Part shown: in pieces, positions 33,001 to 40,776 of the stretch | How positions within the stretch are numbered: the stretch's first letter is position 1 | Layout of the letters: each line of letters opens with the position of its first letter | Virus record (IMG/VR): IMGVR_UViG_3300020198_001494 | Location: 1 to 64,000 of that record | Direction: 5' to 3' (one strand) | Length of the DNA: 64,000 nt | Source of the DNA: a virus | Program-made: the position numbers and the translations under genes | The notes under the pieces: generated by a model | What the model was told of the DNA's origin: nothing | The model's database searches: none | What the model saw: the letters and a program-made list of their open reading frames with translations, nothing else

Positions 33001-34403
33001 TTTCTATCGAAACCAAATAATGCCGCTAAATTTGCTAATTTTGTTAGCGGCTCTTTATACTCTGGAACATCATATTTTTTATTTAATTTAAAGTAACTAG
33101 GATCTAATTTCATTCCACCTTTAGCTAAAGATGATAACATTTCAATATAATTTTCTGCGCTTAAATTTGTCTCTATATTTTCTAAATCTATCAAATAACT
33201 TCTTACTTTATTAAAAGTCTCTCTCCAAAACTTTTTCTTATCCGGTACATTAATATCTATCGGAATATTATAAGCTCCTACTGCTAACAATATTTCTTTA
33301 TTTAATTTATTAGACCACTCCTGCATTGAAATTATCTTCTGAATGGCCCACGCTGCAACTGTTAATAATTTTAAAAATCCTGGCAATTTAGTAAATACTT
33401 CATTTCCCAGTTTTGTAACAAGCAGTCCAGTTTTTATATATATATTTACTACATTATCCCAACCTTTTGTTTCTGGTGCTCCTTTAGAAATTCTAACTTT
33501 TGCCCTACCGTACCATCCACCTAGTTTTCCTCCTTTTAGAGCAGCGGCAACGGCTTTTCGTTGTCCATATATAATCATTTTAGCTAAAACATCTGAACCA
33601 GATTTTACTACATTATATAAATCACCGCTTTTTGCTGATTTTGAAAAAGATCCTACCTGTCCTGTAAATCCCTTAAATGATTTTATTAAGGAAGTGGAAT
33701 CCTCTGATAGTCCTTCGCTACCTCTAGATAAATCTTCTACTACTCTTTTTGCATGCCAAGAAAAATCTGCTGCACTTTTATTACCCTCTCTTAATGCCGC
33801 AACAAATTTTTCTGCTATATCTAACTGTATAGCTATTTCTTTGTACTTATCCCAGCCTGGAACATTATCATAATCTTTTTTATCTGCTTCAATAGAATCC
33901 TCTAGATTTTTAATATTTGCTTCTGCTTGTTTAGTCTCTACCAAAAATTTTGTTAAGTCCGTCATAGTAACTAAATCTGGGTTTAAAAAAGCTGTTTGTA
34001 TCACCTCTTCCATTAAATTTCTAGTGACAGATTTCATTCTGGAAACTTCTTTTGCTGCGGTACTAGATAAAATATCTAATGAACCGAAAGATTCTATAGA
34101 TTCACCAAGTTTTTCATTAATGTCACCTCTTATCTTTATAATATCATTTACTAGATCATTTACCTCATCTTCAGTTAGTCCCTTTTTATCAAATATTTTT
34201 GAAAAGTCACTTGAATCTCTTGCAGCATATTTTTTTGCAGCGTCTAAAAATCTGCTTAATTCTTCTATTTCATCGTTTACTTTTTTATAAAAAGTGCTAC
34301 CACTGACTTTATATTGTGCCTCAAAGCTCTCTTTACCTTGAGATACATTACTTCTTAAGTCACCAAGATGTCCTAAAAATTTACTAAACTCACTTTTAGA
34401 CAT
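30051..34403 (-). CDS. tape-measure-like protein, paralogue 4, with M23-like and M15 peptidase domains
   Basis: This is the largest of the four (1450 residues). The coiled-coil N-terminus leads to a hydrophobic segment at about 345-360 and the core 'SNKLNKEILLAVGAYNIPI', with 'EMLSSLAKGGMKL' shared with paralogue 3. Residues about 848-988 form an M23 (LytM/lysostaphin) fold: 'GQDIGAPTGSPVLAIRGGKI', 'YITHLGPKF' and 'GPTHIHMGIRL'. The usual first zinc His of HxxxD is Asn (NPGQD), so activity is uncertain. Residues about 1288-1424 are an M15 (VanY-type) carboxypeptidase with intact motifs 'SGHNYGRAIDIRPPGW' and 'EWGAHK...MHDAPHFQMP'. Together with the GH73 domain of the neighbour, the tail can attack both glycan and peptide bonds. 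It is the first of the series, directly after the chaperone-position genes. Confidence 0.8.
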   Translation of the reverse strand: MSKSEFSKFLGHLGDLRSNVSQGKESFEAQYKVSGSTFYKKVNDEIEELSRFLDAAKKYAARDSSDFSKIFDKKGLTEDEVNDLVNDIIKIRGDINEKLGESIESFGSLDILSSTAAKEVSRMKSVTRNLMEEVIQTAFLNPDLVTMTDLTKFLVETKQAEANIKNLEDSIEADKKDYDNVPGWDKYKEIAIQLDIAEKFVAALREGNKSAADFSWHAKRVVEDLSRGSEGLSEDSTSLIKSFKGFTGQVGSFSKSAKSGDLYNVVKSGSDVLAKMIIYGQRKAVAAALKGGKLGGWYGRAKVRISKGAPETKGWDNVVNIYIKTGLLVTKLGNEVFTKLPGFLKLLTVAAWAIQKIISMQEWSNKLNKEILLAVGAYNIPIDINVPDKKKFWRETFNKVRSYLIDLENIETNLSAENYIEMLSSLAKGGMKLDPSYFKLNKKYDVPEYKEPLTKLANLAALFGFDRKELAQHVGNWVSGFGQSFDSINDDLVTIYNMSELADVNPSDFLKAVTNISNRLNLFNNKSTQVGHLLLKAVRTGVFGWEQANKLMGDLIERKTDKDPLELLRDSLLASNGDNQALVDSIVSSVHAKIKEVESSIGHYRKSHDTEKIIMAETEISNLKHFLKIFGNVDVNNMDEIASMLYTAQKFVISPLIERDKKQLLDLVKEKFGKIPNNRAELVARLGDVVKMYGKDPAYIKLIVAEKFSESKDNVDGSKNADSLADLLKKDQKGLESLTVKFSEIHDFMGARILSGTKDFTEVLKIGLEYFVNTLVGWIAKDSALAVGVDAIVDWLEKLAKLGFSGGSSNVGVVTGPVSVTPDSIVHIGDYVFPFSNEVRDIKNIGGPEDHKKRGGHGPGSFWGNPGQDIGAPTGSPVLAIRGGKIIKISSWSPFKPKGGVNPYGASITYVTDPDSAGRQFEIYITHLGPKFPANLKTGGRIEAGQVLAWVDPWIVGGKSIGPTHIHMGIRLHKPGQGTRAGGSILVDPGSFLLHPFLNSRKKGMTPEKLASVTKASGVGKEITKEILGKINSKIYKTIYEKLPGNLKKVFKKYSNFDFYNSIQVKKDLIWKELVTTQGIKDPKIQSKVGGNLNRIIDTLKDYVDKKTGEIKVPTGLRQDQLNLDLGQFNTSSLSSSQEVVRKESIYANVLPRVGYTLVEGPELHYAGEENLDLHYQEWQSANNNPVTEVASVVYNLDVEGQTGSEAVKSLATTLMARYQNMYASSISDVVSDAGYDRGPLLRHLYGNASGDADIVYDSKNGEYRVETSKIDDLSKFRENTNSRDTSLNHLHPDFKSRVDAWLSDCRKEGVMPIIFETWRSPERSKAIKAPGVSKAGAWESGHNYGRAIDIRPPGWTFSVESDRKKMGRLFSITENPAMKKIVDLAHKHKLEWGAHKNYGGDWTTMHDAPHFQMPNEGASFWKRNFPRWQPDTSKKVIHAPKSKPSHISQ

Positions 34404-34408
34404 ATTAA

Positions 34409-35692
34409 CTATGCCTCAAATGAGTTATTTACAGGTCTTCCGCCTCTATTTATATGTCCTGTATAATTGCCTTGAAGATGTGGGGGTAAATCTATTGGTA
34501 GGATAGTAGATTTAGCTGTAGCCCTCATGGGCGTAATATCCTCATACATTTCTGGGGGAATCTCGAATTCTTTGTCTATCTGATCAAAGATCTCCTTACT
34601 TATACCTAAAGATGAACATAATAGATCCTTTTGCTCATCTTCATCCATATCTCTTTCAGAGTAACTTTGGAATGTAAACAGATTTTGATCCGAAATAGAT
34701 TTCCATTCTAACTCGTGTTTTTTAAATAATTTATCCTCTTCTACTTCCTCACCATTAAAGTAATGTCTTCTTCTTTCTAGCCTTTCTATTTTTAGTTTAT
34801 GTTGTTGACGTTTATATTCTCGATATTCCTCTACAGTTTGATTTTTAACTTCATCCATCATCAATTCATGATCATCTTTTCCGCCACTACAAACTAGCTC
34901 AGCCTCTCTTATTATCTTATCTAGCTCTGAGTCTTTATTCCTAACGTATTGAATTATATCTAGATCATCTTCTTCAATTTCTTCACTAACCTTTCCTAAT
35001 CTCTTATTGTAAATGAACCTAGCCCTTCTTTTTACTACTTCTCTATAGTGTAATTCTTCATTTTTCTGCTCCTGTACTTCTCTTTCTATTTGCTGTGAAG
35101 CTTTAGTGTTCAAGAAAAGACCTAACCACCTAATATAGCTCCACTGTACCTCAAATTTATCTTTTGAATCTTCCTCTACATTAAAACGTGACCACTCTCT
35201 TTGGATAACATTAATACCAAGCATTTCTGTTCCAGGTATAGTAGTCAAAGAAGAAGAGTTAATTTGCAATCCTTTATATGCTTTCCAATACCTTCTAGAC
35301 TCCTGTTCATAACAAAAAGACTCTAACATCTCAATAGCATCTATATGTCTTTTTCTAAGAACTAGCAGCTTAACTAAAGCTCTCTCTAACCCCTTTCTGG
35401 GCCATTTTCTTAAAAAATTATATATTACATCTAAAAAATTTTCTCTATTTTCTAATATATTTATTCCATTTATCTGAGATATCGAATATGCTACAAACCA
35501 AGTATCATATACAATATTTCTATCTTTGATACTAATAGGAGTTCTGTCATCTATTCTTTGCCTTTCAAAATCATTAATAGTTTTAAAGGTTATATCAACA
35601 CCGCCAAAAGTAACTTTTGTTGTTATAAATCCTTTAAATAGAAGCTCCTTCAGATCTATATAAATATCTGATTCTTCTGAAGGTTTTTTCAC
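34409..35692 (-). CDS. putative tail assembly protein between tube/chaperone and tape measures
   Basis: This 427-residue protein starts at GTG 35692 (MKKPSEESD) with a weak Shine-Dalgarno region. It is helical and rich in charged residues, with stretches such as EVQEQKNEELHYREVVKRR. The first 60 residues are beta-like ('FGGVDITFKTINDFERQRI'), reminiscent of proteins that bind tube or tape measure. The C-terminal tail is polar. It sits where tail assembly chaperones are encoded, between a 162-residue acidic protein and the first tape-measure-like gene. No enzyme motif is visible. It may be the second, larger chaperone (gpGT/T4 gp51-like role), judged from position only. It is in the same frame as the preceding gene but separated by in-frame TAG and TAA, so no programmed frameshift joins them. 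Confidence 0.5.
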   Translation of the reverse strand: MKKPSEESDIYIDLKELLFKGFITTKVTFGGVDITFKTINDFERQRIDDRTPISIKDRNIVYDTWFVAYSISQINGINILENRENFLDVIYNFLRKWPRKGLERALVKLLVLRKRHIDAIEMLESFCYEQESRRYWKAYKGLQINSSSLTTIPGTEMLGINVIQREWSRFNVEEDSKDKFEVQWSYIRWLGLFLNTKASQQIEREVQEQKNEELHYREVVKRRARFIYNKRLGKVSEEIEEDDLDIIQYVRNKDSELDKIIREAELVCSGGKDDHELMMDEVKNQTVEEYREYKRQQHKLKIERLERRRHYFNGEEVEEDKLFKKHELEWKSISDQNLFTFQSYSERDMDEDEQKDLLCSSLGISKEIFDQIDKEFEIPPEMYEDITPMRATAKSTILPIDLPPHLQGNYTGHINRGGRPVNNSFEA

Positions 35693-35713
35693 ATTTAATT
35701 ACTTAAGTACAGT

Positions 35714-36202
35714 CTATGCTTCACCATCTTCGGAATCTTCCATATTTTCTAAAACATCAGCTTGTGCTATTAACTCATTTATTATCTGCTCTTCGGTTTT
35801 ATCTGGGTTGATTTCTCTTTCTAACTCTGCTACTAACTCTGCATAAGCAAAGAAAAGTCTATCTACAACTGACTGACCCCACTTTCCTATAATATCCCTG
35901 AAATACTTATGCTTCTCCACCTTCACTGGTTTACCATCAATTTCTTCCGGGGTATCTATAACATCTAGGCTATCTACACGAAAACCGTCAATAGCTTTAA
36001 TTGATCTAACAACGGTTTCTAGCTTCATTTTATATACATAAGAAAGTTTTGTATCATTGGCTAAGAAATCTTGTACAGCAGCCTCTTCATCTGCCCCAAG
36101 TATACCAATAGTTACCTTTATCTTACCTACGGAAACTTCCTTTTCTCTGTAAAACTCTTTGCTAGCTTCTTCAATTTTTCCTAGAATATCTTTAAGATCC
36201 AT
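35714..36202 (-). CDS. putative tail assembly chaperone
   Basis: This small acidic protein (162 residues) starts at ATG 36202 with a GAGG site upstream. The N-terminal half has beta character (VSVGKIKVTIGILGADEEAA) and the rest is helical, with 'YFRDIIGKWGQSVVDRLFFA' and an acidic tail ending MEDSEDGEA. Size, charge and position just after the tube gene and before the tape measures match tail assembly chaperones of the gpG / gp14 type, which coat the tape measure before tube polymerisation. A terminator-like hairpin precedes it, which would lower its level relative to sheath and tube. Function is inferred from context. Confidence 0.6.
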   Translation of the reverse strand: MDLKDILGKIEEASKEFYREKEVSVGKIKVTIGILGADEEAAVQDFLANDTKLSYVYKMKLETVVRSIKAIDGFRVDSLDVIDTPEEIDGKPVKVEKHKYFRDIIGKWGQSVVDRLFFAYAELVAELEREINPDKTEEQIINELIAQADVLENMEDSEDGEA

Positions 36203-36234
36203 ATTTAAATTTTATTAACCTCATATAAATTTAA

Positions 36235-36260
36235 AAGGCCCGTCTACATAGAAGGGCCTT
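36235..36260 (-). terminator. intrinsic terminator / attenuator after tail tube gene
   Basis: A hairpin of aaggccc (36235-36241) and gggcctt (36254-36260) with a 12-base loop lies just after the tube gene. On the minus strand it is followed by a short T run. It probably reduces read-through from the highly expressed sheath-tube pair into the chaperone and tape-measure genes. Confidence 0.65.
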
Positions 36261-36282
36261 AAAAAGAATTTAGAAAATAATG

Positions 36283-37008
36283 TTACGTTGCCTTATTGGC
36301 GTGAACCGGTGCTGTATTACCTCTAATTAGTGTTGATGTAGCCTCAGCCTTCATCAGTTGGTCGCTTCCTTTTATCTTAGCATTTAAATCTCTACCGCCT
36401 GCAAATACATCAGTTACAGAAATTTCGCAGTCTTCATTAACTATAGTAGTTTCAGCTTGTACAGTATAATTATAACCAGTCATCCAACAACCTGCATAAA
36501 AAGTAAGTATAGCTTTAGCATCAGAACCCAACAGTAACGAATCCGAATTTCCTCCTGGATCTACCTGACCGGAACCGAAATCTTTACTAGTGGAGAGTTC
36601 TTTATGTGGTATAATATCAACAGCAGAAGTCAAAATTTCTTGAGCTATATCAAAGGGCCATCTGTGGTGTTTTAATGCCCTAACTAAGCCATCTATACCA
36701 CCTAAATAGCCAAATACTTGGAACATATTAGCTAGATAAAGTGCGGTTCTAGTTACGGAAATAGTAATTGGCTCTGAAGCAGTTGGAACAAGCTCAGCTA
36801 TTTGATCTCCAAACCCAATACCCCTAACTGGCTCAACATTTCTATTGTCTTTGGGATTAAACTGACCTATAACACCTATTATTTCAGGTGCGGTCCCGCC
36901 AGCAGCAACAGCTTTAACCCTATTCCTAGAACTCATAAATGTTCTTGTTTGCGGTGTTACTCCCACCCTATATATGGACGATGAAGGATTGTTTGGTGTA
37001 TACGCCAT
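36283..37008 (-). CDS. tail tube protein
   Basis: This 241-residue protein starts at ATG 37008 with an AGGAG site and directly follows the sheath gene, the invariant sheath-tube order of contractile tails. The sequence is beta-rich with features seen in large-phage tubes: 'PEIIGVIGQFNPKDNRNVEPVRGI', cut here to its key residues IGQF, PKDNR and VEPVRGIG, then 'ISVTRTALYLANMFQVFGY' and a C-terminal 'NEDCEISVTDVFAG' strand. It should polymerise as stacked hexameric rings around the tape measure. No extra domains are present. The terminator that follows would cap a high-expression sheath-tube transcript. Confidence 0.85.
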   Translation of the reverse strand: MAYTPNNPSSSIYRVGVTPQTRTFMSSRNRVKAVAAGGTAPEIIGVIGQFNPKDNRNVEPVRGIGFGDQIAELVPTASEPITISVTRTALYLANMFQVFGYLGGIDGLVRALKHHRWPFDIAQEILTSAVDIIPHKELSTSKDFGSGQVDPGGNSDSLLLGSDAKAILTFYAGCWMTGYNYTVQAETTIVNEDCEISVTDVFAGGRDLNAKIKGSDQLMKAEATSTLIRGNTAPVHANKAT

Positions 37009-37026
37009 TTTTTATATCTCCTATAA

Positions 37027-39834
37027 TTAAGCTCTTACGCTAAGAGTCAATCTAATCCACGAAACACTGAATACTGGTTTATACTTTGCTACAGCTTGAA
37101 TTATTGTTGGATCTAGTGGATCTACATGAACTTCTACACCAGAATAATCTGATAATATAGAGGAGGATTTTAGGAACTCTAATGTACCTTTTAATGATGA
37201 CTCCATATCTCCAATCAAACTGGGAAGATTCTTCTTACCGATAAACGACTCAAGAGATGCTCTAGAGTCTTGCTGAACTTTATCAATGATCAACGTAACA
37301 TACGGAGTTCTGGTAAGAACGTTGCTCATATCTGATGTAAACCATTGTCTTACTCTTATAGTAGGCTTTAGATCTTCAAGAACTGTAATACCTGCTATAG
37401 CAACTTGATTAGCTTCAACAGCATCTAGAACTCTAGAAAGTCTCTTGAATCCAACAAGCTCTTTTCTGGTCATGTCTGTAGCTACATCATATTGTGGTGA
37501 AACCAACTTACCTGCCATAGCAGCAGCTAACATTGATCCATCCACTAAATACTCATTCTCTACACCCATTTCATCAACAATACCGAGAATTACTCCTTCC
37601 GGATAAAGTAATGTCATCCTGCTAGTGGATAATCCAGGTGCGAGTTGCTGAGCCTTAACTGGTGTAGTACCGATTGGGAAACCTAGTACAGCAACCCTCT
37701 CCGCTTGATACCGCTCTGAGGACATTCTTTCACAATGAGTCTTTAAGTAAGCCTGAACATCACCGGCTGTAGTTAGTGGAACAATAATATCAGCGTTATA
37801 AAGATTTTGAATCTTCTTCTCTAACTCTGTAATAGCATTAATATATGCTGTAGAATTAGCATCGGATTTACCAAACTCTCTTTTAATTTGTTTAATAGCA
37901 ACGGCTTGAGCACCGTTCAAGAAAGCTAAATGAGCGGCTAATGACACTTTATTATCAATAGATATCGTGCCGTATTCAGCTTCGATAGCTTTTTCTTTAG
38001 TCCAAACCTTGGCGCTGTAATCAGTTTTATCCCACTTATAAGAAGTATAGTAAAACTCACCAATAGAGGGCTCAAGGCCAGATTTATTATATGTTTTTAC
38101 TATAGCCGTATCATCAACACCGACATCTTTAGTATTAAGGACATAAAGTTTAATACCTGATATATCTAGAACCGCACCAGGATCAGTTGTATACTCATAT
38201 TCTGAAGTAACTACAAATACTATCTTATCGTCAGCAGCAAAAGTAAGATTTGCATCAGCATCCGGCCATACGGTAAATCTAACCCCAGTTTTAGGATCTA
38301 CGTAGGTACGACCAACCTTACCTTTATTTGCATTATTAGTGGTAACAGAACCAGAACCAGTATTTACATTAGAAGATACTGTAAACTCTGTAGAACTTGT
38401 AAAAGTTAAGGTAACTTTTTCAGTTATTGAATACCCCATAACAGTTTGAAGATCCGAAACACCACCAGGCCATAATTTAGCCTCAGCATAATCGGTATCG
38501 GCAATACTAGTTTCACCGCCAGAACTAGTTTTAGGACTAACTATAGCATGTGCAGGTTTTCCGCTTGTTAAGCTAGATAACTTATATTTACCGGTACCTG
38601 ACGCTCCAGCTACAGTGCATTTAACTGTATAAGTTTCATCCACTAACATGTTATACCAGTAAGTGACTTCAACTACGGCTGTTTTAGCTACAGCAGCCGA
38701 TAAAATGATATTCTTGTTAGCATGATCCACATAGCTAACTTTACTTAAATTTCCGTCTACCCATACAGATACTTTAGAGTAGTCTTTTGTTGGTCTGCCT
38801 AAGCCAGAACCATCAGTCGGTGTATAAGATACCTTCCATGTCATAGTTGTTGCATCATTTACACTCGCTAATACAGCAGTAGCCAACTCTTTATGCATAT
38901 GGTTATCTATAAGGGTGGATAACACCTGAGTATCATCAAAATACTCGGCTTTCGGAGTATGATCACCAAATTTAACTAAATAGGAATGACCCCAATTAAT
39001 ACGATCACCCTCATTTACGTAATCGTATCCTTCAGCATAATCCATCTTACCAGGGAATTTACCCATAGATATCATAGAAGAGACACCTTTATTCGGTAGA
39101 GGATCAAAAGTATCTTGGTAGGTATTTGTCCAATAAGTAACTAAAACTGTTTTTCCATCCGCTGGAGCAGCAGCTAAAGTAATGACGCCATTAGTACCGT
39201 CAACTGAAGAAACAACTACTGCCACACCATCGACTTTTACAGTTACTTTAGAAATATCTGTAGTGGTAACTCCACCGCCTGTACCATCAACTATTCTTGG
39301 GTAAAGAACATAAAAATCTTTTCTAGTACCATTAACTTGATTCGATAGATCTTCATCAATCCTTTGAGTATCACCACGATGATAATAATAAGTAACAGTT
39401 ACGGTATCAGTAGATAGTGGTAATTGAGATAACCAGATATCACCAGTTTCCCCTACTACCTTAGCTACACCAGCAGGCTCATCATTAATCAAAACCTGAA
39501 CACTACTAATACTGTTAGACGTGACCCCCTTGCCTGCACCGTCCACAATTGGAAAATTTCTCACTCGGATACGGTTTAATGTACCGTCATTATCAACAAG
39601 CTTATTTAGCTCATTTACGAATCTACCGGACATATCCTCTTTATTAGAAAGAGTATCAACTGAAGCTGAAGAACCGCGAACCATCTCAAGGTTCAATTTT
39701 GTATAAGTTTCAGAACCAACACCTATAATTACTGGAATTCTCGCACCAGCAGCACCGGAAGCCCCATCGGCAGCTACTATAGTATTGGTATAAACACCTG
39801 GCGGAACATATGAAGTGAAAGGACCGATACCCAT
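37027..39834 (-). CDS. contractile tail sheath protein with inserted beta-sandwich repeats
   Basis: This 935-residue sheath is long compared with T4 gp18 (659). The N-terminus 'TSYVPPGVYTNTIVAADG' and the C-terminal about 245 residues ('KRLSRVLDAVEANQVAIAG', 'RQWFTSDMSNVLTRTPYV', 'FLKSSSILSDYSGVEVHVDP') are characteristic of phage sheath domains. Between them lie three copies of a small module with the pattern V-x-V-x-V-DG...V...VDG-x-NG-x-I-x-L...V-x-V-TY-x-Y, at about residues 95-165, 170-240 and 325-400. One example is VTVKVDGVAVVVSSVDG. These would decorate the sheath surface. An AGGAG site precedes ATG 39834, and a long AT-rich leader lies upstream. It should contract to drive the tube through the envelope. 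Confidence 0.9.
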   Translation of the reverse strand: MGIGPFTSYVPPGVYTNTIVAADGASGAAGARIPVIIGVGSETYTKLNLEMVRGSSASVDTLSNKEDMSGRFVNELNKLVDNDGTLNRIRVRNFPIVDGAGKGVTSNSISSVQVLINDEPAGVAKVVGETGDIWLSQLPLSTDTVTVTYYYHRGDTQRIDEDLSNQVNGTRKDFYVLYPRIVDGTGGGVTTTDISKVTVKVDGVAVVVSSVDGTNGVITLAAAPADGKTVLVTYWTNTYQDTFDPLPNKGVSSMISMGKFPGKMDYAEGYDYVNEGDRINWGHSYLVKFGDHTPKAEYFDDTQVLSTLIDNHMHKELATAVLASVNDATTMTWKVSYTPTDGSGLGRPTKDYSKVSVWVDGNLSKVSYVDHANKNIILSAAVAKTAVVEVTYWYNMLVDETYTVKCTVAGASGTGKYKLSSLTSGKPAHAIVSPKTSSGGETSIADTDYAEAKLWPGGVSDLQTVMGYSITEKVTLTFTSSTEFTVSSNVNTGSGSVTTNNANKGKVGRTYVDPKTGVRFTVWPDADANLTFAADDKIVFVVTSEYEYTTDPGAVLDISGIKLYVLNTKDVGVDDTAIVKTYNKSGLEPSIGEFYYTSYKWDKTDYSAKVWTKEKAIEAEYGTISIDNKVSLAAHLAFLNGAQAVAIKQIKREFGKSDANSTAYINAITELEKKIQNLYNADIIVPLTTAGDVQAYLKTHCERMSSERYQAERVAVLGFPIGTTPVKAQQLAPGLSTSRMTLLYPEGVILGIVDEMGVENEYLVDGSMLAAAMAGKLVSPQYDVATDMTRKELVGFKRLSRVLDAVEANQVAIAGITVLEDLKPTIRVRQWFTSDMSNVLTRTPYVTLIIDKVQQDSRASLESFIGKKNLPSLIGDMESSLKGTLEFLKSSSILSDYSGVEVHVDPLDPTIIQAVAKYKPVFSVSWIRLTLSVRA

Positions 39835-40053
39835 AACTGATATACTCTCCTATATTTTTACAAAAATACCTGTAACATTATCTTTAACATTTAATTTACA
39901 TTTAGTAGGATATAAAACAAAAAGAGCCCACACAATTTACATATAAATGTAAATATAAATTTTTAAACTAATTCTTATTTAAATATAAATTTGGAGAGTG
40001 TATTAAACAGTTATGATACACTACAAGAACAAAAAATAATAAAGATTTAAAAA
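39835..40053 (-). promoter_or_regulatory. 219-bp non-coding leader of the sheath-tube unit
   Basis: This is the longest gene-free gap. It is very AT-rich, with no ORF and two inverted repeats: TTTACAT-ATAA-ATGTAAA (39936-39953) and agtgtat/atacact (39997-40003 and 40016-40022). On the minus strand a weak TTGTGT / TATCCT pair with 17-base spacing lies between the repeats and the sheath start. I see it as the likely promoter and regulatory region for sheath and tube, but no element is strong enough to name. Confidence 0.4.
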
Positions 40054-40371
40054 TTATCCTGTAGTGAAATCGCTTCTTGTAAATTCTGTAGTACCACCGG
40101 TACTCGTGGGGTCTTTTAAAACTCCTGGCTGTTCACCTGAGCCCCAATAAGTAGATTCCGATTTAACTCCACCTGGCGGTGATACATGTTTTTCTTTTTC
40201 TGGTAATTTATCATAAGGACACCCACAACCGCATCCCGGTGTACAGTAATTTTTTCCGCACCTACATCTATTTTTAGGGTCTTCAGCATCAGGCACACAC
40301 CCGCAAGCTTTATAAGAAGCCTTTTTAAGCTCTCGGGCTATAGATCTTAACTCAGCTATTATTTTTTTCAT
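40054..40371 (-). CDS. small cysteine-rich protein
   Basis: This 105-residue protein starts at ATG 40371, overlapping the TGA stop of the preceding gene (ATGA). The N-terminus is a basic amphipathic helix (IIAELRSIARELKKAS), followed by eight cysteines in about 33 residues: CGC, then CRC, YC, and CGCGC. The second half is Gly/Ser/Thr-rich and disordered. The cysteine cluster suggests metal binding. The helix resembles the 'ELAKLASLL' and 'DLIKLASQL' helices of the 412-residue protein encoded further upstream, which also has a cysteine cluster. A virion-associated role is likely from position between sheath and structural genes. The function is unknown. Confidence 0.6.
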   Translation of the reverse strand: MKKIIAELRSIARELKKASYKACGCVPDAEDPKNRCRCGKNYCTPGCGCGCPYDKLPEKEKHVSPPGGVKSESTYWGSGEQPGVLKDPTSTGGTTEFTRSDFTTG

Positions 40372-40772
40372 ATTAATTTAACTGAAGGATCTTTTTTAAA
40401 TCCTCTGTCTAAAAGGTCATGAGCCTGTTTTCTTTCTTCAATTCTTTCTTTGCCAACCGGAGTAAAACCCTCTGCCCCAATTTCCATAGCAGTAGTACCA
40501 TATTTTTCTCTAGCCTTTTTTACTTTTTGCTGCCTCTCCTCTATCTTTGTCCACCGTTTATCGGAATCTGATCCAACGATCTGATCTACTGTAGGGGTTG
40601 GTGTTCCATTTTTATATGAAACACCAACTTGTTGTGGTTTATAATACCTTTTTGATTCTTTTTTACATTTACTGCAAGGTGCTTTTAGGCTGTTTAAATC
40701 TTTTGGGAAAGTGTCAAAAATTTTATCAAACAACAAACTGCAATCTGAGCAATAAAATTCATACTTTGGCAT
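40368..40772 (-). CDS. FmdB-like zinc-ribbon protein A
   Basis: I start this 134-residue protein at ATG 40772 (MPKYEFYCSDC) rather than at TTG 40793, because MP-x-Y-x-F/L-x-C is the standard start of FmdB-family zinc ribbons. Two CxxC pairs (CSDC and CSKC) bind zinc, followed by 'KRYYKPQQVGVSYKNG', the short strand after the second pair. The C-terminal two thirds are basic helices. Small FmdB-type proteins are frequent in phage structural operons, but their role is not established; regulation and morphogenesis have both been suggested. A paralogue lies at 55463-55816. The TGA stop overlaps the next gene and shows that TGA is not reassigned. Confidence 0.7.
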   Translation of the reverse strand: MPKYEFYCSDCSLLFDKIFDTFPKDLNSLKAPCSKCKKESKRYYKPQQVGVSYKNGTPTPTVDQIVGSDSDKRWTKIEERQQKVKKAREKYGTTAMEIGAEGFTPVGKERIEERKQAHDLLDRGFKKDPSVKLI

Positions 40773-40776
40773 AAAT

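Noticed and set aside
35693-35760. Programmed frameshift joining the two chaperone-position genes
   Set aside because: The two ORFs are in the same frame and separated by in-frame TAG and TAA, so a frameshift would not fuse them.
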